Of a DNA stretch of 64,000 nucleotides, positions 15,020-23,023 are shown piece by piece (position 1 is the stretch's first letter; the number at the start of each line of letters is the position of its first letter). The notes under the pieces are model-generated. The model had not been told where the DNA came from, ran no database searches, and saw nothing but the letters and a program-made list of their open reading frames with translations. The translations under genes were made by a program, and so were the position numbers. Source of the stretch: JAZDLX01 sp964538455 (GTDB lineage: Bacteria; Electryoneota; Electryoneia; Electryoneales; Electryoneaceae); the NCBI GenBank assembly GCA_964538455.1, contig CAZIDZ010000007.1, positions 1 through 64,000 of the forward strand. The letters run 5' to 3'.

Positions 15020-16189
15020 TTACTCCGTTGCGGACATGGCTGGATCGTGCAGCTCATCGTCGATCGGTTGCGCCGCCCTTCCGCGGACGAACGTACGGCC
15101 CTTCCAACGCACATTGCCGAACAGCGCTTTCGGCCAGATTGCCCAGAGCAGGAAGGGAGCGGAGCTGGCGGTTGCCATCGCCATTGCGGCACGGGCGGGA
15201 TCGCCGAGAACTCGCAGAGCTGAGGAGGCCAGGATCAGGTCAAACAGCCATTTGCGCTTCCACGCACTCCAGACTGCCGCCGGTTTCGCGAGCCCTAGCA
15301 CAGCGGCGATCGACGCGAGCCCGAGTCCCATGAACAGCGCGCTGCTGACCACGCCGATCAGCACCCAGCCCGGCGCGTATTTCGGCCCTACCGAGAGGTG
15401 GCGCGCCTTGGTCGAGAGCAGCTTGGACGCTGGCGGCGCGGCGGAGGGAACAAACGAACGCGGGTCGGCGGAGAAAGCGGCTTTCCAGTCCGTGCGCGCA
15501 CTTACCCGTTGCAGGAAAAGGTCGTCGTCGCCCGACGCCATCGAACCGTCCCCACCGTAGCCACCGAGATCGAGATACACTTGACGCCGATAGGCGAGGT
15601 TTCGTCCGAACGCGTTGAAAGGATAACCGATCCCCACGGCCGCTGCACAGAGCGCCGCCGCCGACCAGGATTCTCCCGCGCCGAGCGCCTGCACGGGATT
15701 GCGGGCACCGGTCAGTGGAGCGTAGCCGAGTACGACGCCGATCGTTTCCTGCATTGAGGAGGCCATCGCCCGCAGCCAACCGGGTCCCGGTTGGCAATCC
15801 GCGTCCGTCGTCACGATCCATTCCGCGTCGCAGGCACGGATCGCCGTGTCAAGTGCCCGTTTCTTCGGGGACGCAACCGATGAGAGGGGGTTCGAGTGCA
15901 GCGCGTGGAAACGCTTGTCCTTCTCTTCCGCGGAGCGCGCGATGCGCCAGGTGGCGTCCTCAGAATCGTCGTCGACAATCCAGAAACTTATCTTGTCCTC
16001 AGGGTATTCCTGGGCGGCCAATGCCCCGATCAGATTGGGCAGATTCCGCTCTTCGTTGCGCGCGGCGATCACGACCGCCACCGTCGGCAGTTCCTCTTCC
16101 GCCACGCTGCGGCGTCTGCGGATCATCGCCAGCCCCACCGAGGCCAGCGCCGCCAACGCCCCGTACAACACCGTGAATGTCTTGAGCAT
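15020..16189 (-). CDS. family 2 glycosyltransferase, membrane-bound (cluster GT-C)
   Basis: The 389-residue enzyme starts with a membrane helix, followed by a GT2 domain with VDDDSED, TTDADCQPG and MASGDDDLF, and C-terminal membrane helices. In place of QxxRW it has STKARHLSVG, a variant found in a group of GT2 enzymes, so acceptor handling may differ from the other two. The first gene of the minus-strand cluster, it starts at ATG 16189 after a GAGGCGG site; an in-frame ATG seven codons upstream is less well placed. It diverges from the ABC exporter operon across about 200 bases that must hold both promoters. Confidence 0.85.
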   Translation of the reverse strand: MLKTFTVLYGALAALASVGLAMIRRRRSVAEEELPTVAVVIAARNEERNLPNLIGALAAQEYPEDKISFWIVDDDSEDATWRIARSAEEKDKRFHALHSNPLSSVASPKKRALDTAIRACDAEWIVTTDADCQPGPGWLRAMASSMQETIGVVLGYAPLTGARNPVQALGAGESWSAAALCAAAVGIGYPFNAFGRNLAYRRQVYLDLGGYGGDGSMASGDDDLFLQRVSARTDWKAAFSADPRSFVPSAAPPASKLLSTKARHLSVGPKYAPGWVLIGVVSSALFMGLGLASIAAVLGLAKPAAVWSAWKRKWLFDLILASSALRVLGDPARAAMAMATASSAPFLLWAIWPKALFGNVRWKGRTFVRGRAAQPIDDELHDPAMSATE

Positions 16190-16396
16190 AGACCCGCCTC
16201 CGCGCGTCAAACCGCCTCCAGCGCGTTAAAAACCGTCAAGTTTTGTAATATAACCGGGGTCGCGAGGCGCTCCAAAGTCTTCCTGCGGCCTTTGCACGCC
16301 CCGGTCGCCGTAATGTATCCTTACCAAAGTCGTGTTCGGACTGCCAAATTGTTACAGCGTGGTCGAGCCTGCTTTTCTTCTCTCGCACCCAAACGA

Positions 16397-18172
16397 ATGT
16401 TGATCAGCGAACGGGCGAGCTGGATGCTGCCATTCCTGAAAAATCTGATGCCCTATTACCGGTCCTACCGTGGCCGGGTGCTCCTCGGGCTTTTCTTCTC
16501 CCTCGTGGGCAACATGTTCACCGTCGCGGGGCCCTGGTACATCCGGCTCGCAATCAACGGGCTGCAGACGTCGATCACCCACCAGAAACTGTGGACCTAC
16601 GCCGGGATCATCCTGCTCGTCGCGGCCGGATCGGGCTTCTTCCGCTTCTTCACGCGCAGGCTGGTCATCGGTGCCAGCCGCTACATCGAGTATGATATGC
16701 GGCAGAAGTTGATCCGCCATCTGCTCAAGCTCGAACCGGCGTTCTTCGACCGCAGCCGTGTCGGCGACCTGATGACCCGCTCGACGAGCGATATCGAGCA
16801 GGTGAGGATGGTCGTCGGGCCGGCGCTGATGTACATGACGGGAACGATTACCAGCTTCGTTTTCGCCCTCGCCCTGATGGCCAAGATCAGCACGAAGATG
16901 ACCGTCATCGTGCTTTTCATCGCTCCGATGATGGCGATCCTTGTCTATTTCCTCGGCCGCATCGAACACAAGGCGTCTGCCGAGGCTCAGGCGGCATTCT
17001 CCGATCTCTCGGCGATGGTGCAGGAGAACCTCGCGGGCATCCGTGTCGTCAAGGCATTTCGCCAGATTCCCCACCAGAAAAAATTCTTCGGCGTGCGCAG
17101 CAATGCACTGCGCCTCAAGAACTTGAGGATGGTCTTCATCGACGGGATGTACAATCCGTTGATCATGCTCGTAATGGGGAGCGGAATCGCGGGAATCCTG
17201 CTCCTCGGCGGCAGGCAGATCATCGAGGGCAAACTGCTCGTCGGCGATTTCGTCGCCTTCGTCAGTTACCTGATGATGCTCGCCTGGCCGATGATCTCCA
17301 CCGGCTGGGTGGTCAGCCTGCTGCAGCGGGGGCGCGCGAGCCTCGAACGCATCCATGTTCTGCTCGACCGGCAGCCGCGGCTGGTCGATCCGGTGGAAGG
17401 CGCTGTCGTCGAGCCCTCGAAGCCGGGTTCGGTGGAGTTCAGCAACGTCAGCTTCCGCTACCCGGAAACCGAAGTTGACGTTCTGCGTGAGGTTTCGTTC
17501 AGCGTCAAACCTGGCGCGACACTCGGCATTGTCGGCCGTGTTGGGAGCGGTAAATCGACTATTTCGCACCTGCTGACAAGGCTCTACATGAGCCAGCAGG
17601 GCAAGGTGGTGGTCGAAGGGGCCGACGTGCGCGAGTGGCAGTCCGTCGCCCTCCGCAAGGGAATCGCTGTCGTCCCCCAGGACCCCCTGCTGTTCAGCAC
17701 GTCGATCCTGGAAAACATCACTCTTGGCGCGGAGTACAGCGATCAGCAGCTGGAGCGGGCAGTCGAAATCAGCCGCCTCGTTCAGGACATCCCGGACTTC
17801 CCCAACGGCCTCGAAACTGAGGTCGGGGAGCGGGGCATCACCCTCTCGGGCGGCCAGAAACAGCGCGTCGCCATTGCGCGCGCGATCATCCGCAACCCAC
17901 GGATCGTCATCTTCGACGATGCGCTCTCCGCGGTGGACGCGGAAACGGAAGAGATGATCCTGAAAAACTTCAAGGGATACTTGAAGAATAGAACTTCGAT
18001 CATTATCAGTCACCGCGTCACATCCGTCGCCCAGGCCGAGGAGATCATCGTCATCGAGGACGGCGCCATCGTCGAGCGCGGTACTCACAAGCAGCTGATG
18101 CGGAAACGCGGGGCTTACACCCAGCTCTTCCGCGAGCAGCGGATCAGCCGCGAGCTGGAGGACGCGGCATGA
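16397..18172 (+). CDS. ABC exporter half-transporter 1 (degenerate ATPase site)
   Basis: The 591-residue half-transporter has six membrane helices (about 1-320) and a nucleotide-binding domain. The domain has Walker A GRVGSGKST at 380-388, a Q-loop VPQDP, signature LSGGQ from 483, and Walker B ending IFDD. The catalytic Glu is Asp (D508), as in the degenerate subunit of heterodimeric exporters such as BmrC or TM287. It therefore probably pairs with the next gene, whose start overlaps by four bases. Substrate is unknown: drug, lipid or peptide. The start is uncertain: neither ATG 16397 nor ATG 16424 has a clear ribosome binding site. Confidence 0.9.
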   Translation: MLISERASWMLPFLKNLMPYYRSYRGRVLLGLFFSLVGNMFTVAGPWYIRLAINGLQTSITHQKLWTYAGIILLVAAGSGFFRFFTRRLVIGASRYIEYDMRQKLIRHLLKLEPAFFDRSRVGDLMTRSTSDIEQVRMVVGPALMYMTGTITSFVFALALMAKISTKMTVIVLFIAPMMAILVYFLGRIEHKASAEAQAAFSDLSAMVQENLAGIRVVKAFRQIPHQKKFFGVRSNALRLKNLRMVFIDGMYNPLIMLVMGSGIAGILLLGGRQIIEGKLLVGDFVAFVSYLMMLAWPMISTGWVVSLLQRGRASLERIHVLLDRQPRLVDPVEGAVVEPSKPGSVEFSNVSFRYPETEVDVLREVSFSVKPGATLGIVGRVGSGKSTISHLLTRLYMSQQGKVVVEGADVREWQSVALRKGIAVVPQDPLLFSTSILENITLGAEYSDQQLERAVEISRLVQDIPDFPNGLETEVGERGITLSGGQKQRVAIARAIIRNPRIVIFDDALSAVDAETEEMILKNFKGYLKNRTSIIISHRVTSVAQAEEIIVIEDGAIVERGTHKQLMRKRGAYTQLFREQRISRELEDAA

Positions 18173-19944
18173 GCCAACCGTCCATCCACGAAGAAGAGAA
18201 AATCGGCGCGGTTTTCGAGCCGCAATTGATCCGCAGGCTGCTCCGCTACGTTCGGCCCTACGGCTGGAAGGTGGCGGTGTCGGTCGTGCTGCTGCTCATG
18301 GCGGCAGGTCTCGAGCAGGTGGGCCCGTGGTTGACAAAGATCGCCGTGGACGATCACATCACCACCGGCGACTACCCCGGCCTGCTCAAGGTCGTGATCC
18401 TCTTCGCCGCGGCCTATCTGGTGCTCAGTGTCATCCGCATCGCCCAGACCCTGCTCACCGGCTGGGTGGGGGAGTCGGTCATCTACGATCTCCGCCGGCA
18501 GCTTTTCGCCCACATTCAGAGTCAGAGCCTCCGCTTCTTCGACCGCAACCCGGTCGGCAGGCTCGTCACGCGGTTGACCAGCGACGTGCAGACGCTGTCC
18601 GAAATTTTCACCAGCGGGATCGTCGTTTTCTTCGGGGACATCTTCACGCTGATCGGGATTATCGTCGCGATGCTGCTGTTGAACGTCAAGCTCGCCGTCG
18701 TCGCGTTCCTGATGGTTCCGTTGATGGCTTCGATCACGTTTGTCTTCAGGAACCGTCTGCGCGATGCGTTCCGCAAAGTGCGTCTGAAAACCGCGGCGAT
18801 CAACGCCTTCCTGCAGGAACATCTCAGCGGCATGAGGATCGTGCAGCTGTTCAATCACCAGAAGCACACGGATGACGCGTTCGCGAGGGTGAATGGCGAA
18901 TTCCGCCGCGCCAACCTCGACACCGTCGCCCTGTTCGCCGCGTTCTTCCCGCTGCTCGAACTGGTCAGCGCGCTCGCGGTCGCCACGATCATCCTGCGCG
19001 GCGGGTACCTCTCGCTGAACGGCACTCTGACCGTCGGCGTCCTGATCGCGTTCCTGCAGTACACCGAACGGTTCTTCCGCCCGATTCGCGACCTCGCCGA
19101 AAAATGGAACATCTTCCAGTCGGGCATGGCCAGCGCGGAGCGCGTGTTCAAGCTGCTCGATTCGCCCCCGCAGATCGTCGATTCCGCGGATGCCGGGTGC
19201 TGCGATCAGACGGAGGGACGCATCGAGTTCAGGGACGTTCACTTTTCCTATGACGGATCGGAGGAGGTTCTGCACGGCATCGATTTCTCCATCGATCCGG
19301 GGCAGACCGTGGCCATCGTTGGAGCCACCGGCGCGGGCAAGAGCACGATCATCAACCTGATCGGGCGCTTCTACGATGTCACCCGGGGTGCCGTGCTGAT
19401 CGACGGCAAGGACGTGCGTGAATGGAAGCGCGACCTGCTGCTCGAGAACATCGCCTACGTGCATCAGGACGTGTTTCTCTTCAGCGGTACGGTGCGCGAG
19501 AATATCGCCCTGCTCGACGAGTATCCGGATGAGGTGGTGCTCGACGCAGCGAAAACCGTGCACGCGGACCGCTTCATCAGTGCCCTGCCCGGCGGATACG
19601 ACGAACCCGTAACCGAACGCGGGAGCACCTTTTCCAGCGGGCAGCGCCAGTTGCTCTCCTTCGCGCGTGCGTTGGTCCGCGATCCGAAAATCCTCGTACT
19701 CGATGAGGCCACCAGCGCGGTTGACCCGGAGACTGAGCGGCTGATTCAGGATGCGATGGAAAAACTGATGGAAGGCCGTACGTCGATCATCGTCGCCCAC
19801 AGGTTGAGCACGGTAATCAATGCCGACCGCATCCTTGTGATGCACAAGGGGCAGCTTCGAGAGCAGGGCACTCATGAGCAGCTGATTGCGGAGAAAGGCA
19901 TTTATTGGCGGCTGTTCCAGACCCAATACAGGCGGGTTTCCTGA
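18169..19944 (+). CDS. ABC exporter half-transporter 2 (canonical catalytic Glu)
   Basis: The second 591-residue half-transporter has a six-helix type 1 exporter domain and a nucleotide-binding domain. It has Walker A GATGAGKST (385-393), the H-x-D Q-loop region AYVHQD, Walker B LVLDE with the catalytic Glu at 513, and the switch His in VAHRLST. Its signature is FSSGQ (488-492) rather than LSGGQ, the reciprocal pattern to its partner. One composite ATP site would therefore be fully active and one degenerate. ATG overlaps the stop of the first gene. The pair is read with holA about 65 bases downstream. Confidence 0.93.
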   Translation: MSQPSIHEEEKIGAVFEPQLIRRLLRYVRPYGWKVAVSVVLLLMAAGLEQVGPWLTKIAVDDHITTGDYPGLLKVVILFAAAYLVLSVIRIAQTLLTGWVGESVIYDLRRQLFAHIQSQSLRFFDRNPVGRLVTRLTSDVQTLSEIFTSGIVVFFGDIFTLIGIIVAMLLLNVKLAVVAFLMVPLMASITFVFRNRLRDAFRKVRLKTAAINAFLQEHLSGMRIVQLFNHQKHTDDAFARVNGEFRRANLDTVALFAAFFPLLELVSALAVATIILRGGYLSLNGTLTVGVLIAFLQYTERFFRPIRDLAEKWNIFQSGMASAERVFKLLDSPPQIVDSADAGCCDQTEGRIEFRDVHFSYDGSEEVLHGIDFSIDPGQTVAIVGATGAGKSTIINLIGRFYDVTRGAVLIDGKDVREWKRDLLLENIAYVHQDVFLFSGTVRENIALLDEYPDEVVLDAAKTVHADRFISALPGGYDEPVTERGSTFSSGQRQLLSFARALVRDPKILVLDEATSAVDPETERLIQDAMEKLMEGRTSIIVAHRLSTVINADRILVMHKGQLREQGTHEQLIAEKGIYWRLFQTQYRRVS

Positions 19945-20010
19945 ATGTGTGGACGCCGCCCCTGCTGAAACACTATCTTGCCCCATCCCAAGGCCCCAAA
20001 CAGGCGACTC

Positions 20011-21069
20011 ATGGCTCAGAACCGGCGTAAACAGTCCTCCTCCACCTCTACGGGAATCACGCCCGGCGAATTCCTCAACCGTGCCGCGGCTGGAACTCTC
20101 GCTCCCGTCTACGTCGCTCTCGGCGGTGAACCGCTGCTGCTCGACGAAGTTCTCGAAACCGTCCGCAGCCGGATCGTGGATGAAACGACTCGTGATTTCA
20201 ATTTGGATGTCGTCTACGGCGAGGATGCGAATGCGCAGACGCTGGCGTCGCTGCTCGCCGCGCTGCCGATGATGGCCCCGAAACGGGCGGTCGCGGTGAA
20301 GCGCGCCGGGGATCTGCCCGCGCAGGCGAAAACGTACCTCGCCGAATACGCCGGGAATCCCGTCGAGAGCACCGTACTCGTCCTCTTCGTCGAGGAGGAC
20401 TCGCCCCCGGCCTGGGTCGGCAAGATCGCGAAAGTCGCTGGGGCGATCAATTGCCGCTCTCCGCGCGGCGCGGCGCTGCGCGCCTGGGCGGTTGCCTATG
20501 TCAAATCTCTCGGCATCGAAATCGATGAGGATGCCCTCGATCTCGTCACCGATTCGCCGGGAGTCCGCCTCATCGACCTCGCCGGGGAGTTGGAGAAGGC
20601 GTTTCTGCTCACGGGGGAGGGCGGCCGCATCACTCTCGAGACCGTGCAGCGCGTGTGGGGGGTCGAACCTGAGATCAACATCTGGGCTTTCATGGATCGC
20701 GTCGCGGCGGGAAACCGGCTCTCCGCCCTGCGCGACCTTGCTAAAATCCGCGAGAACCTCTCCAAGCCCAAGGAATCCGGATTGGTGTTCTCGCAGACTG
20801 TCCGCCGCTGGCGCATGGCGCGGAAAGAGAGGATGTACGACAGCCGGCGGGTGCCCGACAGCAAACGGACCTGGTCGGGGAACACGAAACGACAATGGCA
20901 ATGGGCGGCGGCGGACCTTAAGACCCTGCCGCAATCCGTCGCCGAAAACGCGTTGGACCGCATGCTTGACTTCGACAGGGAACGGAAAACACGCTCGATG
21001 GACGCGCTCAACGCCTTCGAACGCTTGATTCACAAGACCGCATTGGACCGTCTGCGAACGAAAAAATGA
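20011..21069 (+). CDS. holA: DNA polymerase III subunit delta
   Basis: HolA is the clamp-loader subunit that opens the beta clamp. The 352-residue protein has the family layout: an N-terminal AAA+-like domain with PVYVALGGEPLLLDE at about 27-41, the LVLFVEED segment, and the C-terminal helical collar domain ending in RLIHKTALDRLR. Delta has no functional Walker A, as here. ATG 20011 is preceded by AGGCGACTC; an in-frame TTG at 19978 would add 11 residues. The stop overlaps the next gene, an ECF sigma factor, by four bases. The holA-sigma link is unusual and means sigma is at least partly expressed with a replication gene. Confidence 0.88.
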   Translation: MAQNRRKQSSSTSTGITPGEFLNRAAAGTLAPVYVALGGEPLLLDEVLETVRSRIVDETTRDFNLDVVYGEDANAQTLASLLAALPMMAPKRAVAVKRAGDLPAQAKTYLAEYAGNPVESTVLVLFVEEDSPPAWVGKIAKVAGAINCRSPRGAALRAWAVAYVKSLGIEIDEDALDLVTDSPGVRLIDLAGELEKAFLLTGEGGRITLETVQRVWGVEPEINIWAFMDRVAAGNRLSALRDLAKIRENLSKPKESGLVFSQTVRRWRMARKERMYDSRRVPDSKRTWSGNTKRQWQWAAADLKTLPQSVAENALDRMLDFDRERKTRSMDALNAFERLIHKTALDRLRTKK

Positions 21070-21650
21070 CCCAATCTCCCCTTCAGGACAAGGCCGATGA
21101 GGAGCTGATGGCCCTCGTGCAGCAGAACGATGAGATCGCTTTCGAGATTCTCGTTGAGCGCTATCAATTCGCCCTTGCCTCGTTCATCAGCCGCTATGTC
21201 GGACGTGGTGCGCAAGTTGAGGACATTCTGCAGGAAACCTTCATCCGCGTCTGGCGGCACCGCAAGCACTACAAGACTGTCGCCAAGTTCTCCACGTGGG
21301 TCTACACCATCGCGGGAAACCTGGCGAAGACGGAGCTTCGCCGCTGGAAGGTGCGCCGCTCCGTCCCCATTCGCACGGGAGGCGAAGCGCCCGAGGATGA
21401 GGCGGTGGACCTCATCGACGAGGACGCCGACCCGATGGACTCCAGCCGCCGCCAGGAAATCCGCGAACAGGTCACGCGCGAGGTCCAGTTGCTCCCCGAG
21501 GTCTATCGCCAGGCGGTGATCCTCAGAGACTTCGAGGACAAAAGCTACGAGGAGATTTCGGAACTTCTTGATGTTCCTGTAGGTACTGTCAAATCAAGAG
21601 TTAACAGGGGCAGGGAACGGCTTCAAAAGCGGTTGCGCGGGTTGCTCTAG
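21066..21650 (+). CDS. ECF-type RNA polymerase sigma factor
   Basis: The 194-residue protein is an extracytoplasmic-function sigma factor. Region 2 runs about 12-80 with RYQFALASFISRY, the DILQETFIRVW helix and the FSTWVYTIAGN element. Region 4 runs about 135-190 with LPEVYRQAVILRDF and the helix-turn-helix SYEEISELLDVPVGTVKSR. An acidic linker lies between (EDEAVDLIDEDADPMD). It is expressed from an ATG overlapping the holA stop. The gene 170 bases downstream encodes a membrane protein fitting an anti-sigma partner, and an ECF-like promoter lies in between. Target genes are unknown. Confidence 0.93.
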   Translation: MTQSPLQDKADEELMALVQQNDEIAFEILVERYQFALASFISRYVGRGAQVEDILQETFIRVWRHRKHYKTVAKFSTWVYTIAGNLAKTELRRWKVRRSVPIRTGGEAPEDEAVDLIDEDADPMDSSRRQEIREQVTREVQLLPEVYRQAVILRDFEDKSYEEISELLDVPVGTVKSRVNRGRERLQKRLRGLL

Positions 21651-21687
21651 TCTCCGGAGCAGGGTTCGGCAGAATTGCCGTATTCGG

Positions 21688-21712
21688 GGAACTTGACGGG
21701 ATCAGCCGCGTA
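21688..21712 (+). promoter_or_regulatory. putative ECF-sigma promoter
   Basis: GGAAC at 21688-21692 and CGTA at 21709-21712 are separated by 16 bases, the classical ECF promoter architecture (for example sigma-E and SigW types). It lies downstream of the sigma gene and about 105 bases upstream of the putative anti-sigma gene, suggesting the sigma factor activates its own inhibitor. Inferred by eye. Confidence 0.45.
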
Positions 21713-21819
21713 TTTCAGACAGAATGGGGTATCGGGAAGACCGGGAGAAGAGGGCCCGGGCGGGGCGAAAACCCACATCGGAGCGTGATTGAACCATTGG
21801 AACAGGGTCCAGGTGTACT

Positions 21820-22380
21820 ATGCGACTTCATGAGTTTGAGAACCTGTGGGCGCGGCGTGAGGAACTGACACCTCAGCAGCGCGAAGAGCTTGACCATTTT
21901 CTCCAGCAGGACCGTTTCGCCCGGGCGTTTGTCCGCCGGGAAGGCAGGCTGCGTAAGCTGCTCAACGGCATTGAGGGCGAAACGGCGCCAGACGGATTTG
22001 CCTACCGGATGCGTGTGTACGCCGCCAACCATCGCGACGAAGACCAGCCGATTCCGAGCGAACGCAACGCCTGGTTGCGATGGCCGGCTGTTTCGATGGG
22101 CTTCGTAGCCGGGGCGCTGGTGGTATTCTTCGCCTTCGGCCCGATGTTGAGTCAGAACAGTGGGGTGCCCACTCGCGGCGTGGCCGAACGCGAATCCGCG
22201 CAGGGTGTTTCCGCGTCTGAGACGGAGGGGACCGCTCCCGCCGCTGTCGTTTCCGAGGAAGACTTGGCTGAGAATTCCGACAGCCTCGCAGCGAAAGAGC
22301 GCACCCAGGACCGCGGCCCGCGGGCTCAGGAATCGATGCCCGATTGGAACCTGCACACTGTCAGTACAGGTGATAAGTAG
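21820..22380 (+). CDS. putative membrane anti-sigma factor
   Basis: The 186-residue protein has an N-terminal helical cytosolic part of about 85 residues (FENLWARREELTPQQREEL) and one membrane helix at about 88-110. It ends in a Ser/Glu/Ala-rich extracytoplasmic tail of about 75 residues. This topology and the position right after an ECF sigma gene are what is expected of an anti-sigma factor. The zinc-binding HxxxCxxC motif of ZAS proteins is absent, so the evidence is mostly context. The perfect terminator at 22429-22460 closes the unit. rseP, the protease that could cleave it within the membrane, is elsewhere in the window. Confidence 0.6.
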   Translation: MRLHEFENLWARREELTPQQREELDHFLQQDRFARAFVRREGRLRKLLNGIEGETAPDGFAYRMRVYAANHRDEDQPIPSERNAWLRWPAVSMGFVAGALVVFFAFGPMLSQNSGVPTRGVAERESAQGVSASETEGTAPAAVVSEEDLAENSDSLAAKERTQDRGPRAQESMPDWNLHTVSTGDK

Positions 22381-22428
22381 AAAATCATCGCCCCTTGTAC
22401 GACTTGATCCATTAAGAGTTAGGCATGT

Positions 22429-22460
22429 GCCCCTGTTTGCTCGCAAACAGGGGCTATTTT
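22429..22460 (+). terminator. strong rho-independent terminator
   Basis: GCCCCTGTTTG and CAAACAGGGGC form an 11-pair perfect stem with a CTCG loop, followed by TATTTT. It lies about 50 bases after the putative anti-sigma gene and ends that operon. Confidence 0.9.
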
Positions 22461-22472
22461 AATTCTTGCACG

Positions 22473-22504
22473 CTGGATTGCCCGGTCAAGCCGGGCAATG
22501 ACAA
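22473..22504 (-). repeat. palindromic unit A (REP-like)
   Basis: TTGCCCGG-TCAAG-CCGGGCAA forms the core hairpin, flanked by CTGGA and TGACAA. Its reverse complement matches unit B at 22558-22590 with only a few differences, so the two form an inverted pair. Such units are common as dispersed intergenic repeats in bacteria. Confidence 0.65.
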
Positions 22505-22557
22505 CCCGGCGAACGAGATGTACCTACTTCGATGTGTTGATATCCCGACGAAGATTT

Positions 22558-22590
22558 TTGTCATCCCCCGGTTTAACCGGGGGATCCAGG
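22558..22590 (+). repeat. palindromic unit B (REP-like)
   Basis: ATCCCCCGGTT-TA-ACCGGGGGAT is a near-perfect hairpin flanked by TTGTC and CCAGG. It is the same family as unit A in opposite orientation. Compensating changes in the stem (C-G rather than G-C pairs) suggest that pairing has been kept. Confidence 0.65.
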
Positions 22591-22825
22591 CTGTCGGCGG
22601 CGCAGCTCATGTCATCACCAGCGCCGTCAGGCGCGTGGTGATCTCCGAAAGCAGTCCATCTGATAGGTATTTGACGGGTGGTTCGGTCCCGATGGTTCCG
22701 GATCGGGTTTCTTCCGGATTCCGCCATGCTCCCGCCGTTGCCCGGTCGGATTGCGGTTCCCGTGTCACAGCGTTACCTTTGTCGCCTGCAACGCGTTTTT
22801 ATCCGTTCATTCAGGAGTCAAAAAG

Positions 22826-23023
22826 ATGGCGAAGGCAAAAACCTTTCAGGCCAAATTGGCGAAGGGAAAGGGCGCTTCGAAGCGCCTCAGTGAATCGGGT
22901 GAGGAGATCATCACCGTCCGTGTCCTGAAACCCACGGAAGTTCCAGGAAAACCCGGCGTTTACAGATACCGGGAAGTGATGACGGACGTCATTCCTTCGA
23001 AAGAGAAAGAGATCTTTGGCTGA
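22826..23023 (+). CDS. small basic protein, DUF4295-like
   Basis: The 65-residue protein begins MAKAKTFQAKLAKGKG and is strongly basic at its N terminus. A KPTEVPGKPGVYRYREVM segment follows that recalls the KSPKTGAYxFxE pattern of the Bacteroidetes DUF4295 family, small basic proteins often encoded near ribosomal protein genes. A nucleic-acid or ribosome association would fit the charge, but this is inference. AGGAG lies nine bases before the ATG. The end overlaps the probable TTG start of deoB by eight bases, so the two are coupled. Confidence 0.62.
   Translation: MAKAKTFQAKLAKGKGASKRLSESGEEIITVRVLKPTEVPGKPGVYRYREVMTDVIPSKEKEIFG

Larger units (their letters stand above)
22461..22825. other. 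intergenic region with palindromic repeats
   Basis: No credible gene is seen in these 365 bases. They hold two copies of a palindromic unit in opposite orientation (22473-22504 and 22558-22590). From about 22600 there is unassigned sequence leading to the AGGAG site of the small basic protein gene; its promoter presumably lies here, though no clear -35/-10 pair was found. Confidence 0.6.

Noticed and set aside
18115..21033. 972-codon open frame on the minus strand
   Set aside because: It is antisense to the ABC transporter and holA genes, which have clear domains; it is a product of G/C-rich third positions.
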